Positions 24,067 through 32,351 of a DNA stretch of 64,000 nt are shown piece after piece; the first letter of the stretch is position 1, and each line of letters begins with the position of its first letter. The notes beneath the pieces were generated by a model. The model made no database searches, was not told where the DNA came from, and worked only from the letters and a program-made list of their open reading frames with translations. The DNA is taken from assembly GCF_000341105.1 (NCBI RefSeq), contig NZ_ANBB01000027.1:1-64000 (forward strand). Direction: 5' to 3'. This DNA comes from Nocardiopsis potens DSM 45234. GTDB lineage: Bacteria > Actinomycetota > Actinomycetes > Streptosporangiales > Streptosporangiaceae. Both the position numbers and the translations under genes were made by a program.

Positions 24067-24717
24067 CTACTCGGGCCGCCAGTCGAAGGAGAAGTGCTTG
24101 CTGGAACCCCCCTTGTAGGCCTTGGAGAAGTCGAAGCCGAGGGCGTGGTCATCGGTCACCACGCCCCAGGTCGCGATCTGGCCGGGGCCGACCTCGGCGC
24201 CGGGGGCGTTGATCAGCTGGACGCGCTTGGCGGGGTCCGCGGTGGGGCCGGTGAGGGCCCGAGCGCCGACCTTCACCCGGCCTGGGACCTCGGCGTCCCA
24301 GTAGGCCAGGTCGTCGGCGGCCTCGAATCTGACCGGCCGGTACTCGATGCCGCGCAGCTCGCCGATGAGCGCGCCGAACTGGCCCGGCCAGCCGCCCTCC
24401 TTGCCGGTGAAGATGCGCTCCAGGGCGCGGCGCTGGTCGGAATCGGCCCGGGAGTCGATGTAGAACATCAGCTTCATCGCGGCGTCGGGGTCGCCGACCC
24501 ACATGTTGCCGTGGAACTCGCCGACCGCCACGACGCCGAGCCCGCCGAGGTCCGTCTCGCCGTAGTGGCCCTCGTGCATCCACCAGGCGAGGGTGAAGAG
24601 GCAGTCCCCGTCCGTGGGCGCCTGCGCGAAGGTGCAGGGGCAGGGGAGCGAGCAGCTGCAGACGTCGAACCATTCCCCTGTGAGGTGCCAGTCCGTTCCG
24701 GTGGTGGTCTCCGGCAT
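24067..24717 (-). CDS. DUF1326 protein, Cys-rich, probably copper-linked
   Basis: A 216-residue DUF1326 protein. The N-terminus has four Cys in FDVCSCSLPCPC, a likely metal-binding cluster, followed by a beta-rich domain (CLFTLAWWMHEGHYG, GVVAVGEFHGNMWVGDP, SSKHFSFDWRPE). Function not established; DUF1326 genes often adjoin the predicted metal-binding membrane family DUF2182, which is absent here. ATG 24717 with GAGGAGAG. The promoter is flanked by two CsoR-like sites, which points to copper (or another soft metal) control. Monocistronic. Confidence 0.87.
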   Translation of the reverse strand: MPETTTGTDWHLTGEWFDVCSCSLPCPCTFAQAPTDGDCLFTLAWWMHEGHYGETDLGGLGVVAVGEFHGNMWVGDPDAAMKLMFYIDSRADSDQRRALERIFTGKEGGWPGQFGALIGELRGIEYRPVRFEAADDLAYWDAEVPGRVKVGARALTGPTADPAKRVQLINAPGAEVGPGQIATWGVVTDDHALGFDFSKAYKGGSSKHFSFDWRPE

Positions 24718-24738
24718 CGTGCTCTCCTCTCGCAATGG

Positions 24739-24808
24739 ATACCCCCGGTGAGTATGTGGAGAGCCTAAGCGCCTCCGATTTGAAGGGTCAAGTACCCCTA
24801 GGGGGTAT
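24739..24808 (-). promoter_or_regulatory. Promoter with two CsoR-like operators
   Basis: On the minus strand, -35 TTGACC (24786-24791) and -10 TAGGCT (24762-24767) are 18 bp apart. Two 17-bp sites flank them: GTACCCCTAGGGGGTAT (24792-24808) upstream, and ATACCCCCGGTGAGTAT (24739-24755) in the 5-prime leader. They agree at 12 of 17 positions and resemble the TACCCC-N-GGGGTA pseudo-palindromes bound by CsoR-type copper repressors. Confidence 0.65.
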
Positions 24809-24913
24809 ATTTTCAAGAAGTGGGGGGAGGCTACCGGAAGACCTGGTCAGGGGACGTTTGCGGCGCCGAGGAGACCTTCGCCGCCGGAGTGAGCGCCGTC
24901 CCGGGAGATGGGA

Positions 24914-24947
24914 AAGGCCCCGGCGGGCCTGAGCCTGCCGGGGCCTT
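24914..24947. terminator. Hairpin in the 24.8-25.1 kb intergenic region
   Basis: AAGGCCCCGGC (24914-24924) pairs with GCCGGGGCCTT (24937-24947). It lies downstream of the sulfotransferase stop (25135, minus strand) and probably ends the P450-sulfotransferase transcript. The rest of 24809-25134 has no supportable gene. Confidence 0.55.
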
Positions 24948-25134
24948 CCCCGAAGGTGGAGCGATGCGGCGGTCGCCTCACGGCGCGGGGCGCAACGCGG
25001 CTCCGAAGACCGCCCGGTCGCCCTCCTACCAGGAGGCGGGCGCCGGACGCGGTATTCCGCGAAGGCATTGAATGGAGCCCGGGGGACACTTTCTACCGCA
25101 TCGTCCAGGGGGTGCAACGGGGGCGGGCGGCCCG

Positions 25135-25818
25135 CTATTCCGCGGCGCCGGAATCTTTTTCCGGACCCGGCCGGACCGCCTGCCCGGCGAGGCGCCGCCG
25201 CACCCGGTCCTGGAAACCGGCGGCGGTGTTGTCCCGGGGGTAGGGGGCGTCCGGCACCGGGACGCCGAGGAACGCGCAGAGCGGCCCCCAGCCGTCCTCC
25301 GCCCGGAACACCAGCAGCCGGCCGGCCGGGACCGACTCCCGGACCCGCCGCTCGTGCGCGGCCAGCACCGACAGCGCGTGCGCCCGGTCGGTGAACCGGC
25401 CGCCGAACGCGCCGCGCCAGATCAGGTCCTCGGCGAACTCCGCCACCCGGGCCGTGTCGCCGGTGAGCCGGCGCGGCTCGCCCGCCTCGTCGAACCGGCT
25501 CCGGTAGAGGGTGCGGTGCGCGCTGTCGTACCAGGCGTCCGGGTCGCGGGTGGTGAGCACCACCTTGGCCCCCGGGTGGGCGTCCAGCAGCCCGTCCAGG
25601 AAGGCGCAGGCCGGCCAGCCCAGCGCGGCCCGGTAGCCGGCCAGCGCCGCGGCCGCCGGAGCGCGTCCGTCCCGCGCCGCCAGCCACGCCGCCAACCGCT
25701 CCGGGCGGTCGTACAGCTCCTTCATGTGGTACACCGGCCCGAACCCGACCAGCTCCAGCGCGCGCTTCAAAGACGTCGTCCCGGTGCGCCCGAAACCGGC
25801 CCCGATCACCGCGACCAT
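25135..25818 (-). CDS. Sulfotransferase of the candidate cittilin-like cluster
   Basis: A 227-residue PAPS-dependent sulfotransferase. The 5-prime phosphosulfate loop is GFGRTGTTSLKRALE near the N-terminus, TTRDPDAWYDSAHRTLYR is the 3-prime-phosphate-binding region, and the protein belongs to the same short family as Sulfotransfer_4. It would transfer sulfate to a hydroxyl group. GGGAGGCGG before ATG 25818. It is 62 bp downstream of a P450 and that of a Tyr-rich precursor peptide, so a phenolic Tyr of the product is a reasonable acceptor (inference). In cittilin synthesis the third gene is a methyltransferase instead. Confidence 0.85.
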   Translation of the reverse strand: MVAVIGAGFGRTGTTSLKRALELVGFGPVYHMKELYDRPERLAAWLAARDGRAPAAAALAGYRAALGWPACAFLDGLLDAHPGAKVVLTTRDPDAWYDSAHRTLYRSRFDEAGEPRRLTGDTARVAEFAEDLIWRGAFGGRFTDRAHALSVLAAHERRVRESVPAGRLLVFRAEDGWGPLCAFLGVPVPDAPYPRDNTAAGFQDRVRRRLAGQAVRPGPEKDSGAAE

Positions 25819-25836
25819 CGGCCGCCTCCCTCTCCA

Positions 25837-25862
25837 GGGCCGGGCGGCGCACCGCCCGGCCC
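25837..25862 (-). terminator. Intercistronic hairpin between P450 and sulfotransferase
   Basis: GGGCCGGGCGG (25837-25847) pairs perfectly with CCGCCCGGCCC (25852-25862) around a 4-nt loop. It lies in the 62-bp gap of the minus-strand operon and may reduce expression of the downstream sulfotransferase relative to the P450. Confidence 0.5.
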
Positions 25863-25880
25863 GGTCCCGACCACTCCGGA

Positions 25881-27215
25881 TCACTTCCCCGGCCGCTCCC
25901 TGCGGACCGCCGCGCGCACCCCGAGCGGCTGCAGCGCCAGGGCGGGGCGGGCCCGCACCTTCTCCGGCTCCACCGGCTCCAGGCGCACCCGCGCCCGCAG
26001 CGCGCGGACCACCGCCTCCATCTCGCGCACCGCCATCGACGCCCCCAGGCAGCCCCGAGGCCCGGCGCCGAACGGCAGGTAGGCGTAGCGGTGGCCGGGG
26101 CCGCCGCCGTCCAGCCAGCGCTCGGGGCGGAACGCCTCCGGATCCGGGAACCACCGCCCGTCGCGGTGGACCACCCACTGGCTGATCCCGATCACCGTCC
26201 CGGCGGGCAGCCGGTACCCGCCCGCCCGCACCGGCCGGACCGCGACCCTGCTGATCACCCAGGCCGGCGGGTAGAGCCGGAGCGCCTCCTTGGCGGCGGC
26301 CGCGACGTAGCCGCCGGCGCCCCCGGCGTCCGCGGTGCCGCGCCGGGCCTCCTCGCGCAGCCGCCCGTCGGCCTCCGGCGCGCCGCCCAGGCAGTGCACC
26401 AGCCAGGTCAGCGCGTCCGCGGTGGTCTCGTACCCCGACATGAGCAGGGTGGCCAGCTCGTCGCGGACCTCCTCGAACGGGGCGGCGGGGCGCTCCTCCA
26501 GCAGCAGGCCCAGCGCGGTGGCCCCGCCGTCGGGGCGGTGCCCGTCGATCAGCGCCTCCAGCGCGGTGTCCAGCGCGCGCAGCGCCCGGCGCAACCGCAG
26601 GTTGACCGGGCTGGGGAACCAGGCGGGCAGCCGCACCGGGGAGGAGGTGAGCCGCATGATCGCGGCGACCGCGTCGGCCAGCGCGTCGGCCTCGGCGCCC
26701 AGCGGGCGGCCCGCGATGTGCACCGCGCCGACGTGCATGGCCAGCCGGGACATCTCGGCGTGCACGTCGATGACGGACCCGTCCTCCCACCGGTCCAGGG
26801 TGCGGGCGACGGCGTCGGCCGCCGCCGCGTCCAGGCCGGCCAGCCGCTCGCTGCGGAACGCGGGGCGCAGCCGGCGGCGCTTGCGCGACCACTCCGCGCC
26901 CTCGCTGTTCATCATCGCGAGCGGGAAGCCGGTGCCGCCGCGGCGCCTCTCCCCGGGGCGGACCTTGACCACGTCGCCGCCCCGGTCCACCAGCACCCGG
27001 CCGATGTCGTCCGGGTGGGCCAGCAGCACGTTGGAGGGGGTGAGCGAGACGACGTCGCCGTGCTCGCGGGCGCAGCGGGCGAGGAAGCCCAGCGGGTCGA
27101 CGGCGAAGTCGGCGGCGTTGCCGGTGCCGCGCCCGCCGCGCGGCCCCGGCGGCGCCGCGTCCGGGGGCGGGGGAGGTGAGGGGGAGGGGTCGGAGGCCGA
27201 GCGGGCCGACGTCAT
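25881..27215 (-). CDS. Cytochrome P450, predicted peptide-crosslinking enzyme
   Basis: A 444-residue P450. I-helix SGYETTADALTW (oxygen activation, here Glu-Thr-Thr), K-helix KEALRLYPP (E-x-x-R) and haem loop FGAGPRGCLGA with the Cys thiolate are all present, so it looks active. The first 30 residues are low-complexity Pro/Ser. ATG 27215 with AGGA upstream. It starts 136 bp after a 27-codon gene whose product ends in PYVYY. By analogy with CitB of cittilin synthesis it would form Tyr-Tyr biaryl and/or aryl-ether bonds in that peptide. The partner redox proteins are not in the window. Confidence 0.9.
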   Translation of the reverse strand: MTSARSASDPSPSPPPPPDAAPPGPRGGRGTGNAADFAVDPLGFLARCAREHGDVVSLTPSNVLLAHPDDIGRVLVDRGGDVVKVRPGERRRGGTGFPLAMMNSEGAEWSRKRRRLRPAFRSERLAGLDAAAADAVARTLDRWEDGSVIDVHAEMSRLAMHVGAVHIAGRPLGAEADALADAVAAIMRLTSSPVRLPAWFPSPVNLRLRRALRALDTALEALIDGHRPDGGATALGLLLEERPAAPFEEVRDELATLLMSGYETTADALTWLVHCLGGAPEADGRLREEARRGTADAGGAGGYVAAAAKEALRLYPPAWVISRVAVRPVRAGGYRLPAGTVIGISQWVVHRDGRWFPDPEAFRPERWLDGGGPGHRYAYLPFGAGPRGCLGASMAVREMEAVVRALRARVRLEPVEPEKVRARPALALQPLGVRAAVRRERPGK

Positions 27216-27282
27216 CGCACCGTCCTGGGGAGGCGACCGTCCTGGGGAGGCGGAGGGGCCGGGGCGCGGGCGCCCCGCAGAG

Positions 27283-27350
27283 GGCCGCGCCCCGCCCGGG
27301 TGCCGGGTCGGGGCGCGGGCCGCCGGTCTTCACGCAGACCGGATCCGGTC
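27283..27350 (-). promoter_or_regulatory. Hairpins between precursor peptide and P450 genes
   Basis: Right after the precursor stop codon there is a perfect 14-bp palindrome, GACCGGATCCGGTC (27337-27350). Further on, GGCCGCGCCCCG (27283-27294) pairs with a complement at 27309-27321 with one bulge. Such structures between a RiPP precursor and its enzyme usually let the precursor be made in excess; here that role is inference. Confidence 0.55.
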
Positions 27351-27351
27351 T

Positions 27352-27435
27352 CTAGTAGTAGACGTAGGGGCGAGTGAGGCGGTCCTTGTCGACGATGCCC
27401 AGCCTTGCGGCGACGCGGTAGGCGATCTTCTTCAC
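27352..27435 (-). CDS. 27-residue RiPP precursor peptide, cittilin-like
   Basis: GTG-started 27-codon gene with AAGGG seven bases upstream; too short for routine ORF calling. The product begins fMet-KKIAYRVAARLG, is basic and amphipathic in the leader, and ends RLTRPYVYY. The cittilin precursor CitA is also 27 residues with a C-terminal Tyr-Ile-Tyr-Tyr core released by a prolyl endopeptidase. Here the last four residues are Tyr-Val-Tyr-Tyr, preceded directly by Pro, so length, core and cleavage site all agree. It lies upstream of and in line with the P450 and sulfotransferase. A longer frame from an ATG near 27495 exists but has no better ribosome binding site. Confidence 0.85.
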   Translation of the reverse strand: MKKIAYRVAARLGIVDKDRLTRPYVYY

Positions 27436-27490
27436 GGGCAGCCCTTTCTGCTCCCGCCCGAACGGCTGTTCCGGTCCGGGCACGCCGCAC

Positions 27491-27519
27491 AACATATGCC
27501 GCCGTTTCGGGACGGAGAA
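27491..27519 (-). promoter_or_regulatory. Candidate promoter of the RiPP operon
   Basis: On the minus strand TTCTCC (27514-27519) and TATGTT (27491-27496) are separated by 17 bp, leaving a leader of about 50 nt before the GTG at 27435. The -10 is the best AT-rich hexamer in the divergent region shared with the beta-propeller gene; the -35 is weak. Confidence 0.35.
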
Positions 27520-27634
27520 CCGCCGCGGCGGCCACCGTTTGCTTACCGCGGCGAGTATCGCGCCCTGTCGGCGATGTCGGGGGTCGCTGGCACCATTCGG
27601 CCCGTTCTGTCCATCACCCCCTGAAGAGGCTGCG

Positions 27635-28996
27635 ATGTCCACCGACATGTACGGCGTACGAGTGCTCTCCGTCGACCCCGACGAGCTCCGGATCGACTTC
27701 CGCATCTTCGTGGTCTACTACGAGACGGCCGAACGGGGCCACATGCCCCCGCCGGACGACCCCGGGTTCTTCTTCTTCCTGCTCTGGGAGGCCTCCCGCG
27801 GCCGCGCCGGCTTCCCGGACACCGCCACCATGCTGGACTTCGGCTGGGTGGAGCGGAACGCGCACCGGTACGTGTCCCGGGTCGAGCGCACCGCGGACCG
27901 CAACCACCCGCCCACCGAGGAGCAGTGGGAGCGGCTGCACGACTTCTACTACGAGCGCGACGGCGGCTGGAAGGACGAGGACCTGCTGGTCTCCTTCGAC
28001 TACCGGGTGCACGTCACCGACCGCCGCCGGCTGGAGCCGCTCCGCGCGGGCGACGCCTGGGGGACGACGATGTTCCGGCTCAACGCCGACACCTGGACCG
28101 CCGAGGACGCCCCGCACATCCCGGACCTGTCGGCCCCCGCCGTGGAACTGCACCCGTTCGCCTCCGCCTCCGGGAACCTCGACCACGACGCCCTCACCTG
28201 GGCGGAGTTCTCCGACGACGGCCGCTACCTCGCCGTGTGCAGCGATGAGAACCGCGTCTGGGTCTACGACACCGCCGACTGGACCGAGACCGCCCACGTC
28301 CACGCGGGCGAGGAGTGGACCGTCCCGGTGCTGATGTGGGTGCCGGGCCGGCACGTCCTCACCGTCAAGACCTACCCCACCCCGAAGAACGCCGGGGACA
28401 CCGCCCAGTGGGCCTTCGACGTCGACGCCCTGGAGGTGGTCGAGGCCCCCTTCCAGGCGGGGTACGCCCGTTCCGGGGACGGCGCCCACCGCACCGTCCC
28501 GAACGGCGCGGGCGAGGGCGGCTTCGACCTGGTCGGCGAGGGGAAGCAGGCGCCCCGGAGGATCTCCCACGCCGGGCGCTGGGACCCGATCCAGTGCCAC
28601 GCCTTCTCCGCGGACGGCACCCGGCTGTTCCTCGGGGCGCAGCAGAACCTCTACGTCATCGACCCGGCGACCGCCGAGGTCGCCGACGCGGTCCCCGACG
28701 CCTCGATGCGCCTGTTCGAGCTCGCCTCCGCCCCCGACGGCGCCTACCTGGCGGTCGCCTCCGCCACCCGGCGCCACTACCTGGGCCTGGAGCCGGACCG
28801 GCCGCACGAGCTGTGCGTGTGGCGGATGTCGGACAAGAAGATCATCGCGGGCCTGCAGCTGGACGCCTACGTCGAGGCGCTCGCCTGGTCCCCGGACGGC
28901 AGCCGGCTGGCCGTCCTGCTCGAACCCACCGGGGACGGGTTCCACACCGGCCGGACCGAACTCGCGGTCTTCCGGACGGGCCCGACCCGCACCTGA
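27635..28996 (+). CDS. WD40/beta-propeller-like protein, function unknown
   Basis: A 453-residue soluble protein. The first 150 residues are a mixed alpha/beta part rich in Trp, Tyr and Phe (for example FFFFLLWEASRGRAGF). From about residue 185 there are repeated propeller-type blades: ALTWAEFSDDGRYLAVCSDE, CHAFSADGTRLFLGAQQN, LASAPDGAYLAVASATR and ALAWSPDGSRLAVLLEPT. The product probably mediates protein contacts; no enzyme motif is seen. It is divergent from the RiPP operon across about 200 bp, but nothing shows that it belongs to it. AAGAGG before ATG 27635. Confidence 0.78.
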   Translation: MSTDMYGVRVLSVDPDELRIDFRIFVVYYETAERGHMPPPDDPGFFFFLLWEASRGRAGFPDTATMLDFGWVERNAHRYVSRVERTADRNHPPTEEQWERLHDFYYERDGGWKDEDLLVSFDYRVHVTDRRRLEPLRAGDAWGTTMFRLNADTWTAEDAPHIPDLSAPAVELHPFASASGNLDHDALTWAEFSDDGRYLAVCSDENRVWVYDTADWTETAHVHAGEEWTVPVLMWVPGRHVLTVKTYPTPKNAGDTAQWAFDVDALEVVEAPFQAGYARSGDGAHRTVPNGAGEGGFDLVGEGKQAPRRISHAGRWDPIQCHAFSADGTRLFLGAQQNLYVIDPATAEVADAVPDASMRLFELASAPDGAYLAVASATRRHYLGLEPDRPHELCVWRMSDKKIIAGLQLDAYVEALAWSPDGSRLAVLLEPTGDGFHTGRTELAVFRTGPTRT

Positions 28997-29079
28997 GGCC
29001 GCCGGAGGGAGAGGGGCGGGCGGGGCGCGCTCCGCCGCCCGCCCTTTCCCGGCGACGGGCCCGGCCCCGCAGCGCCGGA

Positions 29080-29874
29080 TCAGCCGCCGAGCGGGTGCTC
29101 GCGGAGGAAGTCCAGGACGGCCGCGCCCGCCGCCTCCCGGTGCTCCTCGAAGTAGGCGTGCCGGGCGCCGTCCAGCAGCAGCAGGCGGGCGCCGGGGATG
29201 CGCTCGGCGAGCAGGCGGGCGTTGCCGACCGGGGCGAACACGTCGTCGGAGCCGTGCAGCACCAGGGTGGGCGCGGTGATCCGGGGGAGGTCGTCCCAGG
29301 CGTCGTGGGCGCGGCTGGCCGCGAGGTGGCCGCGGCGGGCGTGCGCCGCCATGCCGGGGTCGCCGAGCACCCGCTCCGCGCCCGGGTTCCGCTCCGCCCA
29401 GCCGGGGGTGAACATCAGGTCGGTCAGGGTGCGCCGGGCGGCGGCCCGGTCCAGGGAGCCCAGCGCGCGGCCGATCCCGGGGTCGGCGGCGACCGCGTTC
29501 GGCCCGCCGGGGGAGGTGCAGCCCAGCACCAGGGCGCCGACCCGGTCCGGGTGGTCGGCGGCGAGCCGCTGCGCGACCTTGCCGCCCATCGACGTGCCGT
29601 ACACGTGCGCGCGCCCGATCCCCAGGTCGTCCAGGACCGCGGCGACGTCGTCGGCGAACCGGGCGATGGAGTACCCGGCCTCGCGGGGCGCGCCGCTGGA
29701 TCCGGTGCCGCGGTGGTCCGGCGCGATGGTGCGGAAGGCGGCGTCGAAGTCGCCCCGCACCCCCTCCCACCAGCCGTGGTGGTTGGCCTGCCCGCTGAGC
29801 AGGACCAGCGGTTCCCCGCCCCCGCGGACGTCGTAGAAGATCTTGGTCTGGTCGGAAGCGGTCGCGTACGGCAC
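29080..29874 (-). CDS. Alpha/beta hydrolase
   Basis: A 264-residue alpha/beta hydrolase with Ser nucleophile in YGTSMGGKVAQ, acid in LVLHGSDDVFAP and His in GARHAYFEEH. The start VLLSGQANHHGWW replaces the usual HGxP oxyanion motif. It looks like a small-molecule esterase, lactonase or C-C bond hydrolase; the substrate is open. GTG start. It is followed (to the right) by a second hydrolase gene in the same direction, 50 bp upstream, so the two are likely co-transcribed. Confidence 0.85.
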   Translation of the reverse strand: MPYATASDQTKIFYDVRGGGEPLVLLSGQANHHGWWEGVRGDFDAAFRTIAPDHRGTGSSGAPREAGYSIARFADDVAAVLDDLGIGRAHVYGTSMGGKVAQRLAADHPDRVGALVLGCTSPGGPNAVAADPGIGRALGSLDRAAARRTLTDLMFTPGWAERNPGAERVLGDPGMAAHARRGHLAASRAHDAWDDLPRITAPTLVLHGSDDVFAPVGNARLLAERIPGARLLLLDGARHAYFEEHREAAGAAVLDFLREHPLGG

Positions 29875-29924
29875 CCGCGCATTCTAGCCGCCCGGTCCGT
29901 CCCGGAAACGGCCGGGAAGGGCGT

Positions 29925-30809
29925 TCAGGCGGCCCTGAGGAAGGCGTCGATCTCCGCGGCGATCCGCGGCCGGTCCGGGGAGAACCAGACCAGGTGGCCG
30001 TCGGCGGCGCTCTCCAGCAGGCGGGCGTCGCCCAGCGCCGCGGCGAGCGCCTCGGCGTGCGCGAACGGCACCGCCGCGTCCTTGCGGGAGGCGACCACCA
30101 GCGACGGCTGGGCGACCAGGGCCGCGTTCCCGCCGCCCCGCTCCAGCGCCCGCAGGTCGATGAGGAAGCCGTGCCCCGACCGCATCCGGCAGAACAGGCC
30201 GGCCAGCGCGGCCCGGTGCGCGCGGGGGAGCCGGTCGACGACGTCGGCGGCGGGCTCGGTGGACAGGCCCTCCATCATGGACCGCAGCCCGGCCACCGGG
30301 TTGGCGCGCAGCATCCCGCGGACGCTCGCCCAGGTGGCGGCCTCCACGTGCGGGGCGAACGCGAGCCGGCCCATCCGGCGGGCCGCCGGCGCGGGCCAGG
30401 GCAGCGGCCCCACCGCCGACACCAGCAGCAGCCTGCGCACCAGGTCGGGGTGGCGGGCGGCCATCGCGACCGCGGTCGGCCCGCCCGCGGACACCCCGAC
30501 GGCGGCGGCCACCCGGCGGACGCCGAGCCGTCGGCACAGCTCGGCGGCGGTGTCGGCGAAGGCCTCCGGGGTGCGCCCCGCCGCCGGGGCGGTGCCCCCG
30601 TAGCCGGGGCGGGAGGGGACGAGGACCGCCCGCCCGCCGCGGGCGAGCTCCTCCTCGCCGAGGGCGATGCCGGCCCGCAGGTGGCCGCCGTGGAAGACGA
30701 CGACCGCGTTCGGGCCGCCCAGGCGGAGCCGGTACTCCACGGTCCCGGAGCTCAGGTCGAGGGTGGAGGTGGGGAGTTCGGGGGCGGCTGCCAGCGGCTC
30801 AGGTCGCAC
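29925..30809 (-). CDS. Alpha/beta hydrolase
   Basis: A 294-residue hydrolase. VVFHGGHLRAG holds the oxyanion segment, AVGVSAGGPTAVAMA the Ser nucleophile, VVASRKDAAVPFAHAEAL the acid region and ADGHLVWFSP the His. A helical cap lies between residues 145 and 225. GTG 30809 chosen because GGAGG sits four bases upstream; the longer frame to 30926 lacks a ribosome binding site. It is not a close paralogue of the hydrolase downstream of it. Substrate unknown. Confidence 0.85.
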   Translation of the reverse strand: MRPEPLAAAPELPTSTLDLSSGTVEYRLRLGGPNAVVVFHGGHLRAGIALGEEELARGGRAVLVPSRPGYGGTAPAAGRTPEAFADTAAELCRRLGVRRVAAAVGVSAGGPTAVAMAARHPDLVRRLLLVSAVGPLPWPAPAARRMGRLAFAPHVEAATWASVRGMLRANPVAGLRSMMEGLSTEPAADVVDRLPRAHRAALAGLFCRMRSGHGFLIDLRALERGGGNAALVAQPSLVVASRKDAAVPFAHAEALAAALGDARLLESAADGHLVWFSPDRPRIAAEIDAFLRAA

Positions 30810-30987
30810 GTGTCCTCCGTCGGTGCGGCCGTCCGGGGGGTGCAGGGCGCCCTGGGCGCCTGCGGCGGCCGCCCGCTGCTCATCGTAGACCCGGGCCGCC
30901 CCGCCGGCGGTGCCCGAGTGCGGCATGGGACGGGGGAGGCGCCGCCGCCCCGGGCCGGGTGCGGCCGCCGGGCCGGGGCGGTGCGGG

Positions 30988-31803
30988 TCAGTGCGGGGTG
31001 CGCACCGCGGCGATCTGGACGGCCTGGGCGACCAGCCTGTCCTTGGAGTCCCAGGCGGAGACGGCGACGTCCATCCGGTCCCCGCCGACCTCGGTCGCGT
31101 TCATCCGCACCCGGACCGGGCCGGGCGCGGGGCGGCGGCGGACGTAGGAGCTCATCTGCACGGTCGGGGCCCAGCCGGGCAGCCCCAGGTCGTAGGAGAC
31201 GGGCGGGACCATGTCGAGCGCGACCAGCAGAGAGAACGGGTCCCAGTCGGCCCCGTCGGCGAGCCGCTGCCACCCGGCGATCTCGCCGCGCATCGACGGG
31301 GCGCCGCCGAGGAACCCGAGCGTCCCCGGGTCGAGCCGCTGGTCGACGACGTCCATCAGCGGGACCCGGAACCCGCCGGGCGCGTCGGCGGGGCTGGGCG
31401 GGCACTCCTCCTCGGCGGGCAGCCGGGCGGCCTCGGAGCGGGACCAGTACGGGTCGTCCTCCCCGAGCAGGCCGGTGACGGTGAGCGCCTCGGCGCAGAC
31501 CCCGGAGTCCTGGAGCAGGCGGGCGCGGGACTGGGTCGAGCCGCGCCCGGCGCGCAGCACCTCCACCTCGACCCGCGCCGGGCCGGGGGCCGGCGGCCGC
31601 ACGAAGGAGGCGGACATGGAGAGCGGGTCCCGGTGGTCCCCGCCGGCGGCGGCCGCGGCCCGGCCCAGCACGGCCATCAGGTACCCGCCGTGCAGCTTGT
31701 CGCCGACCGCCCAGCGGGGGTCCAGGTCGGCGTCGAAGACGGCGGGGCCGCTGCCGCCCTCGGTGCGGAGGGCGATCTCGGTCGCCGTCGCGAACTCGTT
31801 CAT
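30988..31803 (-). CDS. Acyl-CoA thioesterase (TesB-like double hotdog)
   Basis: A 271-residue protein with two hotdog halves. WAVGDKLHGGYLMAVLGRAA is the first long helix, DPLSMSASFVRPPAPGPARVEVEVLRAGRGSTQSRARLLQ the first sheet, and VQMSSYVRRRPAPGPVRVRMNATEVGG the second. It would hydrolyse acyl-CoA thioesters. GGGAG before ATG 31803. A dyad-rich AT patch at 31918-31950 precedes it. Confidence 0.85.
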   Translation of the reverse strand: MNEFATATEIALRTEGGSGPAVFDADLDPRWAVGDKLHGGYLMAVLGRAAAAAGGDHRDPLSMSASFVRPPAPGPARVEVEVLRAGRGSTQSRARLLQDSGVCAEALTVTGLLGEDDPYWSRSEAARLPAEEECPPSPADAPGGFRVPLMDVVDQRLDPGTLGFLGGAPSMRGEIAGWQRLADGADWDPFSLLVALDMVPPVSYDLGLPGWAPTVQMSSYVRRRPAPGPVRVRMNATEVGGDRMDVAVSAWDSKDRLVAQAVQIAAVRTPH

Positions 31804-31917
31804 CGGGGCTCCCAGGGGTCGGCTCCCGGGCGGACCGGGAGGGGGTGCTGCGGTCCGGAGAGGACGACCCGCGCGGCGGTCGGGGACAGGGCCGGACGGC
31901 GGGATCCGTCGCTGGTC

Positions 31918-31950
31918 ACCGATCATAATGATCAAATAATTGACTGATCG
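31918..31950. promoter_or_regulatory. Dyad-rich operator upstream of the thioesterase gene
   Basis: GATCATAATGATC (31921-31933) is a palindrome and TGATCA...TGACTGATC repeats its half-sites through 31949, in an otherwise GC-rich region. The 9-mer TGATCAAAT recurs in the MarR operator at 52189. The next 400 bp (31951-32351) hold no gene I can support. Confidence 0.5.
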
Positions 31951-32351
31951 GGGTGGGTGCCGTTTCCCCGCTCCGCCCCGGAAGGCGGAGCGCGCCCCGC
32001 CGGGGCGCGTCCTCCGGAGGCGGGGCAGGGCGGGCGGGGACCTCTCGCCCCCTTTCCCTCCGCCGGCGGTTCAAGGAGGGGCGGGAGGGACGCACCGCCC
32101 CCGGCGAGGACCGGGCGCCCGCCGGAGCGGGCGGTTCCCGGTGCCCGGGCTCGGCGCCGGCGCGGACTCGGGTCCGATCGGAGGTGCCGGGGGTGTGGGC
32201 GGGCCGGGGCCGGTCCGGAACCGGCCGGGCGGTCCGGCGGGCGCCCGGGTGCAGAGCGGGGACCGGGCGGCGGGGAGCGGGGGAAGGCGCGGCACCGGGC
32301 CGGGCGCGTCCGTCCTCGCGCCCGCCGGTGCCGCGCCCGTTCAGGGGCGGC

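Noticed and set aside
27352-27705. 117-codon version of the precursor frame
   Set aside because: The 27-codon GTG form has a ribosome binding site and the length of known cittilin precursors; the extension is Arg/Ser/Gly-rich with no support.
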